DNA from: Gammaproteobacteria bacterium
GTDB lineage: Bacteria; Pseudomonadota; Gammaproteobacteria; Nevskiales; Nevskiaceae
DNA length: 64,000 nt
Direction: 5' to 3'
Assembly (NCBI GenBank): GCA_026398875.1
Contig: JAPLSB010000019.1
Span: 310,001 to 374,000, forward strand
Below the pieces are notes generated by a model, which had not been told where the DNA came from, did no database searches, and saw nothing but the letters and a program-made list of their open reading frames with translations. This document shows positions 45,904 through 54,338 of this stretch, one piece after another. The translations under genes and the position numbers were made by a program. Position 1 is the first letter of the stretch, and each line of letters begins with the position of its first letter.

Positions 45904-46386
45904 ATGCCTTCCTTCGACGTCGTATCCGAAGTCGACAAGCACGAACTGACCAATGCCGTCGATCAGGCGCGGCGTGATCTCGGTAACCGCTACGACCTGC
46001 GCGGCACCGATGCCCGCTTCGAGCACGAAGAGAACGTCATCACCCAGTTCGCGCCGACCGAATACCAGCTCGACCAGCTACTGGAAATGCTGCGTCTGCG
46101 GCTCGCTGGCCGGCACATCGATCTGCGCTGTATCGAGCTGGGCGACGTCGAAACCAACCTCGCCGGTGCCCGCCGCAAGATCACCATCAAGCAGGGCATC
46201 GAGCAGGCGCAGGCGAAGAAGATCATTGCCAAGATCAAGGAAGCCAAGCTCAAGGTCGACTGCCAGATCAACGGCGAAAAGCTGCGCATCAACTCCAAGA
46301 AGCGCGACGACCTGCAGCTGACCATCGCTTTCCTGCGCAAGGCCGAACTCGAAGTGCCGCTGCAGTTCGAGAACTTCCGCGACTAG
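45904..46386 (+). CDS. yajQ: YajQ-family nucleotide-binding protein
   Basis: This is a 160-residue protein with two ferredoxin-like halves. It begins MPSFDVVSEVDKHELTNAVDQARRDL, the family opening, and ends with VPLQFENFRD. YajQ-family members bind cyclic-di-GMP in Xanthomonas and Pseudomonas. ATG 45904 has AGGAG close upstream (45893-45897). It follows ychF by 31 bases and is probably co-transcribed. Confidence 0.93.
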   Translation: MPSFDVVSEVDKHELTNAVDQARRDLGNRYDLRGTDARFEHEENVITQFAPTEYQLDQLLEMLRLRLAGRHIDLRCIELGDVETNLAGARRKITIKQGIEQAQAKKIIAKIKEAKLKVDCQINGEKLRINSKKRDDLQLTIAFLRKAELEVPLQFENFRD

Positions 46387-46406
46387 AAAAGTCGCTACAG
46401 CCGCGT

Positions 46407-49400
46407 TCAGCCGAGCAGCACCGCCAGCCGTGCAGCGTGCCCGCTGGCGTTCACTGCACGATAGCCGGCCAGCGCTTCGCGGCGTCCGGCCAGCGCGGCC
46501 GCGGCATCGCCAAGACGGGCTGACTGATCGGCCAGCGCCTCGATGATCTGCGGTGCCAGCGCGGCGGCGCTGATCTCGCGGGCAATCATCAGCGCCTGCT
46601 CGAACGACTGCCGTGCCGCCTGCTCGCGGGCCGGCGTCGGTTCGGCAATCTGGCAGCGGCCCAGACACAGCAGCGCGCAGCTTTCGAAGTAACGGGCACC
46701 GCGTTCGCGGCTGCAGGTCACGGCCTCGTCGGCGACCGCCAGCGCTTCGGCATGCCGGCCGACCCCGCGCAGTGCCTCGGCGAAATAGGCCAGACAGCGC
46801 GCCTCCACTTCCAGATGGGCACGCCGCGTGCGCAGATGGGTCAGGCAGTCGGTGGCGGCCACCACGGCTTCCTCGTAGCGCTGCTGCATCAACAGTGCGA
46901 CCAGCCAGGCGCGCTTGGCGACGCCACGGGTGAAATCGCTGGCCACCTGATCGGCCCGTTCGATCGCGATCGATGACAGCGCCACCGAGCGCAACACCTG
47001 CGGATCATCGGCCGGCAAGCCACGTGGCAGTTCCGATTCCGACTGGTTGGCCTGATTCCACAGCAGTTCCTCGACGACGCCAGCGGCTGGCAGCACCACC
47101 AGCGCACGGGCGTAGATCGCCCTCGCCTCATCAAGCCGGCCGAGGCTGGTGTACAGCAGGCCGAGACAGTTCTGCATCGCGCCGAGCACGCTGTAACCCA
47201 TCGCCAGACCAAAGCGCGGATCGTCATTGCACATCGCTTCGCTCTGCTGCGCGAAAGCCAGGCCTTCGCGCAGCCGGCCGCTGGCATAGAGCGCATACGA
47301 GTACTGGCCGACGATGGTGCCGCCGACTTCCGGCGATGCCTCGGCACATTGCCCGGCCAGCGTCTCGATTGCCTCGCGCCAGGCCTGGATGTCGCCGGCC
47401 ATCATTCCGGACGCTGCCGCGCGGCCGGCACGAATCATCAAGGCCAGCTCCTTCATCCCGAAGGCTTCGGCCAGCTCGCGGGCCTCGTTGCACAGCACTT
47501 CCAGTTCGCTGTCGGTCATGCTGAAGCGCCAGGCGCCACCGACGATCAGTTCGACCAGGCATTGCAGACGCAGCTGCTGGCGCGGCGGACTGGCCGGCAG
47601 CAAGGCGGTCAGCTCCAGCGCCTTGCGGATGTATTCGAGCTGCTGGATGCGATTGCCGCTGCGGATCTGCACCGCTGCCTCGCCATAGGCGAGTGCGGCT
47701 TTCAGCGATTCCCCGGCATGCTGCCAATGCCAGGCACGCAGGCTGGCCATCTCGCCGAGCCGGTCCGCGTACAGGCTTTCGATGCCCTGCGCGACCATCA
47801 CATGGGTCAGGCGCCGCTTGTCGCGCAGCTGCGAGTTGATCGCCACTTCCTGAGTCAGCGCGTGCTTGAAAGTCAGCGTCGAACGGCTGCCTTCACGCGT
47901 GTCGTGGACGAACTCGCCTTCGCGGAGGCGGTCGATCAGGCCGTTGAACAGCGACGGGGCCAGGTCCATCACGTGCTGGACCAGCGCCTGCGAGAACTCG
48001 CGACCGATCACGGCGGCGATCTGCAGCACCGACTTTTCGGCGTCCGGCAAACGGTCGATACGTGCGGCAAGGATCGACTGCACCGAAGCCGGAATGCGCA
48101 GCGCGCTGAGCGGCTGGCGCAGCTGGATGCGAGCCGGCGCCATCACCAGATCGCCGGATTCGCGCAACGACTGGACGATTTCCTCGCAGAAGAACGGATT
48201 GCCACCGCTGCGCCGGAAGATGTCGTCGGCAAGACCTGCTGTGGTCGGGTCATCCCCGATCAGATCGGACAGCATCGCGCCGACCGCCTCCGGCCCGAGC
48301 GGCGACAGCGAGATCTGCTGGTAGTACGGCTTCTTCATCCACTCGGCCTGATAGCCGGGACGGAAGTTCAGCAGCAGCAGCCGGTTGCTGCAGGCTTGCG
48401 CATCGACCCATTCCTCCAGAAAGCGCTCGCTGGCCGGGTCCATCCAGTGCAGATCCTCGAAACAGGTGATCACCGAGCCTGCCATCGGATCGGCACCCTG
48501 GATCAGCCTGCGCAGCAGTTCGAACAGGCGACGCTGCTTGGCATCAGGATCGATCTGCACCTGCGGCTGCGCGGGATCGGCAACGCCGAGCAGTTCGCAG
48601 ACCAGTGGCGCGTAATCGGTGAACTCGGCACCGAGCCGCATCAGCTTGCCGGCGATCTTGTCGCGGGCGCTTGCAGCATCTTCCTGCTCGTCGATCCCGT
48701 AGTGGCTGCGGAACACCTGCAGCATCGGCAGATACGGGATGTTGGCACCGTGCGACAGCGCGCGGCCGACGTGCACGGTCATGCCGCGGGCGCGGCACGA
48801 GGCGATGAACTCGTGAAACAGGCGGCTCTTGCCGGTGCCGGCCTCGGCAACCACGCCGAGCACCACGCCTTCGCCGGCACGCGCTCGGGCCAGCGCGTTT
48901 TCCAGCACGGCCAGATCGGGATCGCGGCCCACGAAGCGGGTCAGCCCGCGCGAGCGCGACATGTCGAAGCGATTGGCGCTGGCGCGTGCCGACAGCAGTT
49001 CGAAGACTTCGATCGGCTCGGTCACCCCCTTGAGCGGCGGGCTGCCAATGGAGCGCACCTCGCACATGCCGCGCACCTGACGATGGCAGTGCTCGGACAT
49101 CAGGATGCGGTCGCCGCTGGCGAGGTTTTCCAGCCGCGCGGCGATCGCCACGACATGCCCCTGGGCGGTGTAGTCCATGCGCAGGTCATCGCCGATGGTG
49201 CCGACCACCACTTCGCCGGAGTTCAGCCCGACGCGAATGCTGAAGCGCAATCCGTACTCGGCCTGCAGTCGGGCATCGAGCGTGGCCGTGGCATCGCGCA
49301 GCCGCAGCGCCGCCATGCAGGCGCGGTAGGCATGGTCTTCGTGCGCCAGCGGCGCGCCGAACAGCGCGATGGCGCCATCGCCGGTGAACTGGTTGACCGT

Positions 49401-49883
49401 GCCTTCCAGCTGATGCACCGCTTCGGTCAGGCCAGCGAAGAACGCGTTCATCGTTTCGTGCCAGCCCTCCGGGCCGAGCCGTTCGGCCAGCACGGTGGAA
49501 TTGGCCGTGTCGCAGAACAGCACCGTCACCTGCTTCTTCTCGCCTTCGATGACCGAGCGCATCGACAGGATCTTGTCGGCCAGATAGCGCGGCGTGTAGG
49601 CCGGCGGTCGACCGGCAGCCGGCACGGCAGCCGGGGCACTCGGAACGACGGCCGAGGTCCGGTCGGCTGCAGCGGCCGGAGCCTGCCGCCAGACCATGAC
49701 GACGCCGTTCTCGTCCTCGGCCACGCGGCGCGCGTGGATCAGCTCGTCCTTGAGGTCGTCGATGTCATCGTCGGTCAGCGCGAAGCGACGCTTCAGGCCG
49801 CGGTACGAAATGCGCTGTTCCGCTTCCAGCGCTGCTGCCACGCGGGCCAGCAGCGCGCTGAATTCGTCGGTCGAAGTGCTCAT
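46407..49883 (-). CDS. class III nucleotide cyclase / AAA-ATPase / TPR signalling protein
   Basis: This is a 1158-residue multidomain protein. Residues 1-110 contain an N-terminal helical domain and a Pro/Ala-rich linker. The cyclase homology domain is about 115-285: VLFCDTANST (Asp125), QFTGDGAIALFG (Asp169), and GHVVAIAAR with Ala246 where the catalytic Asn normally is; Arg250 is kept. A P-loop AAA/NB-ARC-like ATPase follows, GTGKS with Lys352. Then come TPR-like helices for the last 500 residues. Such proteins in many bacteria are predicted adenylate cyclases or stress-linked regulators. With Asn missing, catalysis is doubtful. It begins directly after the lipoxygenase-like stop (no spacer), so the two are one operon. 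Confidence 0.85.
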   Translation of the reverse strand: MSTSTDEFSALLARVAAALEAEQRISYRGLKRRFALTDDDIDDLKDELIHARRVAEDENGVVMVWRQAPAAAADRTSAVVPSAPAAVPAAGRPPAYTPRYLADKILSMRSVIEGEKKQVTVLFCDTANSTVLAERLGPEGWHETMNAFFAGLTEAVHQLEGTVNQFTGDGAIALFGAPLAHEDHAYRACMAALRLRDATATLDARLQAEYGLRFSIRVGLNSGEVVVGTIGDDLRMDYTAQGHVVAIAARLENLASGDRILMSEHCHRQVRGMCEVRSIGSPPLKGVTEPIEVFELLSARASANRFDMSRSRGLTRFVGRDPDLAVLENALARARAGEGVVLGVVAEAGTGKSRLFHEFIASCRARGMTVHVGRALSHGANIPYLPMLQVFRSHYGIDEQEDAASARDKIAGKLMRLGAEFTDYAPLVCELLGVADPAQPQVQIDPDAKQRRLFELLRRLIQGADPMAGSVITCFEDLHWMDPASERFLEEWVDAQACSNRLLLLNFRPGYQAEWMKKPYYQQISLSPLGPEAVGAMLSDLIGDDPTTAGLADDIFRRSGGNPFFCEEIVQSLRESGDLVMAPARIQLRQPLSALRIPASVQSILAARIDRLPDAEKSVLQIAAVIGREFSQALVQHVMDLAPSLFNGLIDRLREGEFVHDTREGSRSTLTFKHALTQEVAINSQLRDKRRLTHVMVAQGIESLYADRLGEMASLRAWHWQHAGESLKAALAYGEAAVQIRSGNRIQQLEYIRKALELTALLPASPPRQQLRLQCLVELIVGGAWRFSMTDSELEVLCNEARELAEAFGMKELALMIRAGRAAASGMMAGDIQAWREAIETLAGQCAEASPEVGGTIVGQYSYALYASGRLREGLAFAQQSEAMCNDDPRFGLAMGYSVLGAMQNCLGLLYTSLGRLDEARAIYARALVVLPAAGVVEELLWNQANQSESELPRGLPADDPQVLRSVALSSIAIERADQVASDFTRGVAKRAWLVALLMQQRYEEAVVAATDCLTHLRTRRAHLEVEARCLAYFAEALRGVGRHAEALAVADEAVTCSRERGARYFESCALLCLGRCQIAEPTPAREQAARQSFEQALMIAREISAAALAPQIIEALADQSARLGDAAAALAGRREALAGYRAVNASGHAARLAVLLG

Positions 49884-51458
49884 TCAGTACTGGATGCTGC
49901 TGGCAAGTTCGTGGAGGCGCGCGTACTGATCCAGATTGACGCCCTGATCGGCCAGCCGCTGTTCGGTAGCGCGCAGCGCCTGCTTGAAGCGCTGCGCCGC
50001 CGCCTGCAGCGCGACGTCGTCGAAGTTGTACTGCGCATCGAGCAGGTGGGTGACGATGTGCGGCCGGAAGAACATCTCGAAGGCCAGCGTCGACTTGAAC
50101 ATGTCCCAGCCGCGCAGCACGTCCTTGCGTGAAAACGCCGGAATGTCGCGGGAGCGCGGCGGCGGGATGCGCACCCGGAAGCCAGTGCGATGCGGCCCGA
50201 GCTTGTAATAGGCGTTGTGTTCAAGCCCGTGGGCGATGCCGACATCCCAGATGTACGTGGTCACGGCCGCGACCAGATTCGGATACGGATCGCCCGCGCT
50301 GCCCGGTGCCAGGATCGCGTCCTCGTCCGGAAAGCCCGGCAGGATCTGCGCGATGTAATGGGCCCAGCGCTGGATGTAGTAGCGTTGCTCCTGACCTTGC
50401 GGGCTGTCGCCGAGTGCCGCGATCCGGCCGACCACCTCGCGCACGTAGCCACGAACCGTCTCGTAATACGCAGCAAGGAAGCGGCCATAGTCGGTCGGGA
50501 TGTCCGGCGCGGCCTGCGGATAGCGCCACGGCAGGTAGTTCGGTCCTGGCGTGTTCGACGGCGCGTACTTCGATAGCGGATTCGGGTAGCCGATGTAGCC
50601 GGTCGGCACCAGCTGCCGGATGTTGGTGCCATCGCAGGCATACGGCGCATAGAACTCGCCGTGCCGTTCGCTGACGATCGAATCGCCGCCTTCGAGCACT
50701 GCATGATCGACGGCCAGATGCAGCTCCAGATGCGGCTCCAGCAGCTTGAACAGGATGTGCGCAGTGGGGATCGCGCTGACCGTGACTGCGTTGACCGTGT
50801 CGTACGGGAAATGCGTTGCCGGATGGCCGGACAGCGAGGTCATGTGCGCCGCGCCCTGGATCGCGTAGTACTTCGACAGCGTCCACGCGTGGCCATCGGC
50901 CGGCGTCATCACCAGGTGCTTCCAGTGATCACCTTCGAGGTGACCGATCGAGATCGCCAGCAGCTCGTAGCCCTTGCCGGATACCGCTCGGCCGAACAGC
51001 ACGACGGTTGGCGCGACAAAGATGCCGGGATACGGATCGAGATCCTGCATCGTCGTGAAATCGGAGATCAGGTACTCCCGCGCCAGGTCCAGCGGGCCGA
51101 GATGACGGGCGAAGTCGCTGTCCTGCAACTGCTCGGCGCTGCGCCGGCGCAGGTACTTCGCGTAGCAGGTCGTCGTCAGCATCCAGGCGCATTCGGCATC
51201 GGTTGCGTGGTCGATCCGGCTGTGGACGAACCCGTTGTAGATCGCCAGCGGCAGCTTGGTCAGCATCGCCTTCAGGTAGTTGATGCGCACCGTCCAGTTC
51301 CAGTGCTTCTGCTCAGGCTTCGGCAGATGCATGACCTCGGCGGCCATGAACATCGGCTGGTCGGCTGCCGGCTGCGGCCAGGGACCGGTGCGGCCGTAAC
51401 GGAAAGCGCTGCGTGGCAACGGAAAGGCACGCTGCTGGAACGTTCTGACGGTCGACAT
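49884..51458 (-). CDS. lipoxygenase-superfamily-like protein
   Basis: This is a 524-residue protein. The His-rich core reads His205, His212, His216, then exactly 17 residues to His234 and 8 more to His243 (HILFKLLEPH). The x17 and x8 spacings are the lipoxygenase motif. The first part is H-x6-H-x3-H rather than H-x4-H-x4-H. Farther on, YIWDVGIAHGLEHN gives His410 and His414, an HxxxH like that of mammalian 15-lipoxygenase, at the site of the third and fourth iron ligands. The C-terminal residue is Tyr, not Ile. These features suggest a lipid dioxygenase fold, but the activity and substrate are unproven. ATG 51458 has GGGGAG upstream. It is the first gene of an operon with the cyclase. Confidence 0.65.
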   Translation of the reverse strand: MSTVRTFQQRAFPLPRSAFRYGRTGPWPQPAADQPMFMAAEVMHLPKPEQKHWNWTVRINYLKAMLTKLPLAIYNGFVHSRIDHATDAECAWMLTTTCYAKYLRRRSAEQLQDSDFARHLGPLDLAREYLISDFTTMQDLDPYPGIFVAPTVVLFGRAVSGKGYELLAISIGHLEGDHWKHLVMTPADGHAWTLSKYYAIQGAAHMTSLSGHPATHFPYDTVNAVTVSAIPTAHILFKLLEPHLELHLAVDHAVLEGGDSIVSERHGEFYAPYACDGTNIRQLVPTGYIGYPNPLSKYAPSNTPGPNYLPWRYPQAAPDIPTDYGRFLAAYYETVRGYVREVVGRIAALGDSPQGQEQRYYIQRWAHYIAQILPGFPDEDAILAPGSAGDPYPNLVAAVTTYIWDVGIAHGLEHNAYYKLGPHRTGFRVRIPPPRSRDIPAFSRKDVLRGWDMFKSTLAFEMFFRPHIVTHLLDAQYNFDDVALQAAAQRFKQALRATEQRLADQGVNLDQYARLHELASSIQY

Positions 51459-51719
51459 GGCTCCCCCGAACCGATGGATCAACAAGACGACAAGCGAATC
51501 TGATGAACCGACCACACCGCATCATGTCGGAATTTTCCGCCGCTGTTCACCTGTTCGGGATTGCCGACAGCGCCGCAACACCGCTTGCGTTGGCGCCGCT
51601 GCCCGGCAGCGTTTCGGGTGTGTGGCCATGCGCGGCCGGCGTGCCGATGGCAGCTCACCTGGCCAGCCGGTACGCTTCGTGCGTTGTTCTCGTCCCAGCC
51701 ACTCAACCGGAGAAGCCAG

Positions 51720-51848
51720 ATGACGCTATGCCCCATCGCCCTCGCTGTCGGCTGCAAGAAGTGCCCCGCTTTCAAGATCTGCCCTGCCACCGGCATCCTC
51801 GGTGATCAGAAGAAGGACGATTCCGGAAAATCCGAAAAGAAGGGCTGA
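51720..51848 (+). CDS. 42-residue Cys-rich small protein
   Basis: MTLCPIALAVGCKKC starts a 42-residue protein with Cys at 4, 12, 15 and 21 and a Lys-rich tail. CKKCPAFKICP is a compact metal-site pattern (Zn or Fe-S are possible). GGAG at 51709-51712, seven bases before the ATG, supports translation. The pattern is one I have seen as short conserved proteins in gammaproteobacteria, but no function is known to me. It is 261 bases after the lipoxygenase-like gene's start, on the other strand. Confidence 0.7.
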   Translation: MTLCPIALAVGCKKCPAFKICPATGILGDQKKDDSGKSEKKG

Positions 51849-52239
51849 GTCGCTCAAGCCTTCACTGCTGCGCACACGCTCACACTGAACCGCAGTCCCG
51901 TCACTCGCCGGCTTCGTGCCGGCGAGTGACGCGGTTCCTCTTGATCAATCTTCAACGCCGCGCGCCTCGCTGCAACACTGGCCGTGGGCATCACCACCGC
52001 ACCTCCGCCGCGCCCTTGCTGCGCGCGCGTGAAAACTGCGCACACGTTCAGGTCCGTCGATCCAACCGCTTGTCTGGCATCCAAATGGACGCGCGCCACT
52101 GAACGCGCAGGACCTGACCGTCCATCCGTGCACACGGAATCGTTCGCCTCGCCTTCCGAGAATTCGCCACCCCTTGGGACACCGCCCTACCGTCGGCCAA
52201 GGGATTCCGAACGAACACTGCACCGAGGAGACGAAAGCG
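51849..52239 (+). other. 391-base intergenic region before the lipoprotein gene
   Basis: No gene is visible. It contains a strong hairpin at 51900-51930, a 15-base near-repeat (CTGCGCACACGCTCA at 51868 and CTGCGCACACGTTCA at 52034, 14 of 15 alike), and the ribosome site GAGGAG (52225-52230) of the next gene. No clear promoter was found. Confidence 0.6.
51900..51930. terminator. strong hairpin, possible terminator without T-tract
   Basis: GTCACTCGCCGGC (51900-51912), loop TTCGT, GCCGGCGAGTGAC (51918-51930) is a perfect 13-bp stem. It lies 52 bases after the small Cys-rich gene. No T-tract follows on either strand, so it could be a terminator helped by other factors, or an RNA structure. Confidence 0.5.
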
Positions 52240-53412
52240 ATGATCCACAGAAAAGCCGGATATGCCCTGATCCTGTCCGCCACCATGCTGACCGCAGCCT
52301 GCGGCGGCGGTGGCAGCAGCGGCAGTTCCGACAACCCGTCCGACGGCGGCCCGTCGCCAACCCCGCAGTCGACCGCCGTCGCCGGCCCGCTGGACACCGT
52401 GCAGACCGCCGTCACTTCGACCGTCTTCGTGCCGCTGGTGTCGGCCACCAGCGGTACGCCGCTGCAGCCGGTGCTGCTGTGCGCCAACGGCATTGCCACT
52501 CGCAACCTGCTCGATATCGCCGATGCCTTTGCCAACGGTCTCGCCACCCCGTCGACGCTGCTGACCACGGCACCTGCGCAGGCTCAGGCCGCGGTCCGCG
52601 CGCTGGTCGGCAACCTGTCCGGCCTGCTGACCTCGCTGAACGGCACCCAGACCTGCCTCGGCGGCAGCGATGCCCCAGGCACCGCCGTCCCGACGACCAA
52701 TCCACTGGCCGGCACGCCGCTGGCGGCACTCGGTGAACAGCTGCTGCCGGTGCTGCTGTCGGCCTCGCAGCAGCTGGCACCGGGCGCCGGTGGCAACGTC
52801 GCGCCGCTCAGCGCCGTGCAACTCGCCGGCATCGTCGAACAGCTCAGCGCCGCGTTCAGCAGCGCTGTCGGCTCGCTGCCCAGCGAAGTGCTCACCGCGC
52901 CGATCGTCGGCGGCTCGCTGGTCACGGTCGATGACGCACTGGCTCAACTCGCGTCGCTGACCAGCCTCGCAGCCTCCGGTGGCACACCGCAGGCACTGGC
53001 GACCGCGTTCCAGACGCTGGCCGAAAGCGTCATCGACAACCTGCTGACCAAGGTGCTGCCGGTCGCCAATCTGCAGGACCTGGCCGGTGGTGGTGCACCG
53101 ACCGATCTGGTCGCCACCTTCCAGGCAGCCGTCGCCACGCTGACCGCCGGCCTCGGCACCAGCCCGACGACGCCGCTGCCGGCCAACCCGCTGAGCGGCG
53201 CTGGCTTCGAAGCGCTGACCGGCGTCATCAACCAGCTGGTCACGGCGCTGCCAACGGCGCTGGCCGGCACCTCAGGCCTGAGTCCGCTGGCGGCTGCGCT
53301 TGATCAGGTGGAAACGCTGCTTGGCTCGTTGCTGGGAATCGTGGGTGGCAACACGGGTGGCGGCTCGGGCAGCGGCTGCCTGCTCGGCTTCCTCGGTCTC
53401 TGCCCTCCGTAA
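52240..53412 (+). CDS. Leu/Ala-rich lipoprotein of unknown function
   Basis: This is a 390-residue predicted lipoprotein: MIHRKAGYALILSATMLTAAC, with lipid Cys21 in LTAAC and a Gly/Ser spacer after it. The rest is low-complexity, Leu/Ala/Thr/Val-rich with few charged residues, in repeating segments such as PLAALGEQLLPVLLSAS, PLSAVQLAGIVEQLSAAFSSAV and TLAESVIDNLLTKVL, like amphipathic helices. It ends GSGCLLGFLGLCPP, with two Cys. ATG 52240 has GAGGAG nine bases upstream. I do not recognise the family. An envelope helical repeat protein is inferred. Confidence 0.75.
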   Translation: MIHRKAGYALILSATMLTAACGGGGSSGSSDNPSDGGPSPTPQSTAVAGPLDTVQTAVTSTVFVPLVSATSGTPLQPVLLCANGIATRNLLDIADAFANGLATPSTLLTTAPAQAQAAVRALVGNLSGLLTSLNGTQTCLGGSDAPGTAVPTTNPLAGTPLAALGEQLLPVLLSASQQLAPGAGGNVAPLSAVQLAGIVEQLSAAFSSAVGSLPSEVLTAPIVGGSLVTVDDALAQLASLTSLAASGGTPQALATAFQTLAESVIDNLLTKVLPVANLQDLAGGGAPTDLVATFQAAVATLTAGLGTSPTTPLPANPLSGAGFEALTGVINQLVTALPTALAGTSGLSPLAAALDQVETLLGSLLGIVGGNTGGGSGSGCLLGFLGLCPP

Positions 53413-53443
53413 GACCCTGTTGCGCTGATGCGCTGATGCGTCG

Positions 53444-53470
53444 GAAAGGCCGCCTTCGGGCGGCCTTTTC
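53444..53470 (+). terminator. intrinsic terminator after the lipoprotein gene
   Basis: GAAAGGCCGCC (53444-53454), TTCG loop, GGCGGCCTTTTC (53459-53470) gives a strong stem ending in T4. It lies 32 bases after the stop. A short direct repeat (GCGCTGATGCGCTGATGCG) precedes it. Confidence 0.88.
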
Positions 53471-53547
53471 CGTTTGCCCGGTACTTTGATGGCAGCGCGC
53501 TGTTCGCCGATCCGCGCCGCAGCGGCGCCGCTTGCTAGGCTTTGCTG

Positions 53548-54309
53548 ATGAAACCACCTGCCGGACGTCCGTCATCCCGCCCCAGCGTAGCCGCGCCGCG
53601 CCATGGGCTTGCGCGCGTGCTGTCGAAACTTGGCGTCTGCTCGCGCAGCCAGGCCGAAGCCGCGATCCGCGATGGCCGCGTCATGGTCAACGGCCGCATC
53701 GAGCGCAATCCGGAACGGCCGAGTGATGCAGCGCGCGACAGGATCATGCTCGACGGCCAGCCGGTGGCCGCTGCCGCGAAGCGCTACATCGCGATCAACA
53801 AGCCACGCGGGGTCGTCGTGAGCGCCGCCGACGAGCGCGGGCGCGACACCATCTACGCGCTGCTCAGCGAAGCCGGCCTGCCGTGGATCGGCCCGGTCGG
53901 CCGGCTCGACAAGGCCAGCGAAGGCCTGCTGCTGCTGTCGAACGACACGGTCTGGGCCGCCGGCATCACCGAGCCGGCCGGACAATTGGAGAAGACCTAT
54001 CACGTGCAGGTTGCCGGCCTGCCGGACGCAGCGGCGCTGGCCGCGATGGAAGCCGGCATCGTCGATCAGGGCGAACGGCTGTCAGCGCGCCGCGTCAGCG
54101 TTCTGCGCAGCGGCGAGAAAAACTGCTGGCTCGAAGTGGTGCTCGACGAAGGCCGCAACCGCCATATCCGGCGGCTGCTCGATGCACTGGGCTACGACAC
54201 GCTGCGGCTGCTGCGCGTATCGATCGGCGGGCTCGCGCTCGGCGATCTGGCCAAGGGCGCCTGGCGCGATCTGAGTGCCGACGAAGTGACGGCGCTGCGC
54301 CAGCTGTAA
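53548..54309 (+). CDS. RsuA/RluB/E/F-family pseudouridine synthase
   Basis: This is a 253-residue RNA pseudouridine synthase. An S4 RNA-binding domain (about 21-70, LARVLSKLGVCSRSQAEAAIRDGRVMVNG) precedes the catalytic domain; the nucleophile is Asp121 in GRLDKASEGLLLL. The small, one-domain-plus-S4 layout fits the RsuA/RluB/RluE/RluF group; which one (16S or 23S rRNA, or tRNA-like target) cannot be told. ATG 53548 is used; a TTG at 53542 would add two residues. Confidence 0.88.
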   Translation: MKPPAGRPSSRPSVAAPRHGLARVLSKLGVCSRSQAEAAIRDGRVMVNGRIERNPERPSDAARDRIMLDGQPVAAAAKRYIAINKPRGVVVSAADERGRDTIYALLSEAGLPWIGPVGRLDKASEGLLLLSNDTVWAAGITEPAGQLEKTYHVQVAGLPDAAALAAMEAGIVDQGERLSARRVSVLRSGEKNCWLEVVLDEGRNRHIRRLLDALGYDTLRLLRVSIGGLALGDLAKGAWRDLSADEVTALRQL

Positions 54310-54338
54310 CACCGGTCGCGGCCCGCCCAGAGCAGGCC

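Noticed and set aside
47349..50132. 927-codon plus-strand frame opposite the cyclase/AAA gene
   Set aside because: Same reason: shadow of a gene with recognisable cyclase and P-loop motifs.
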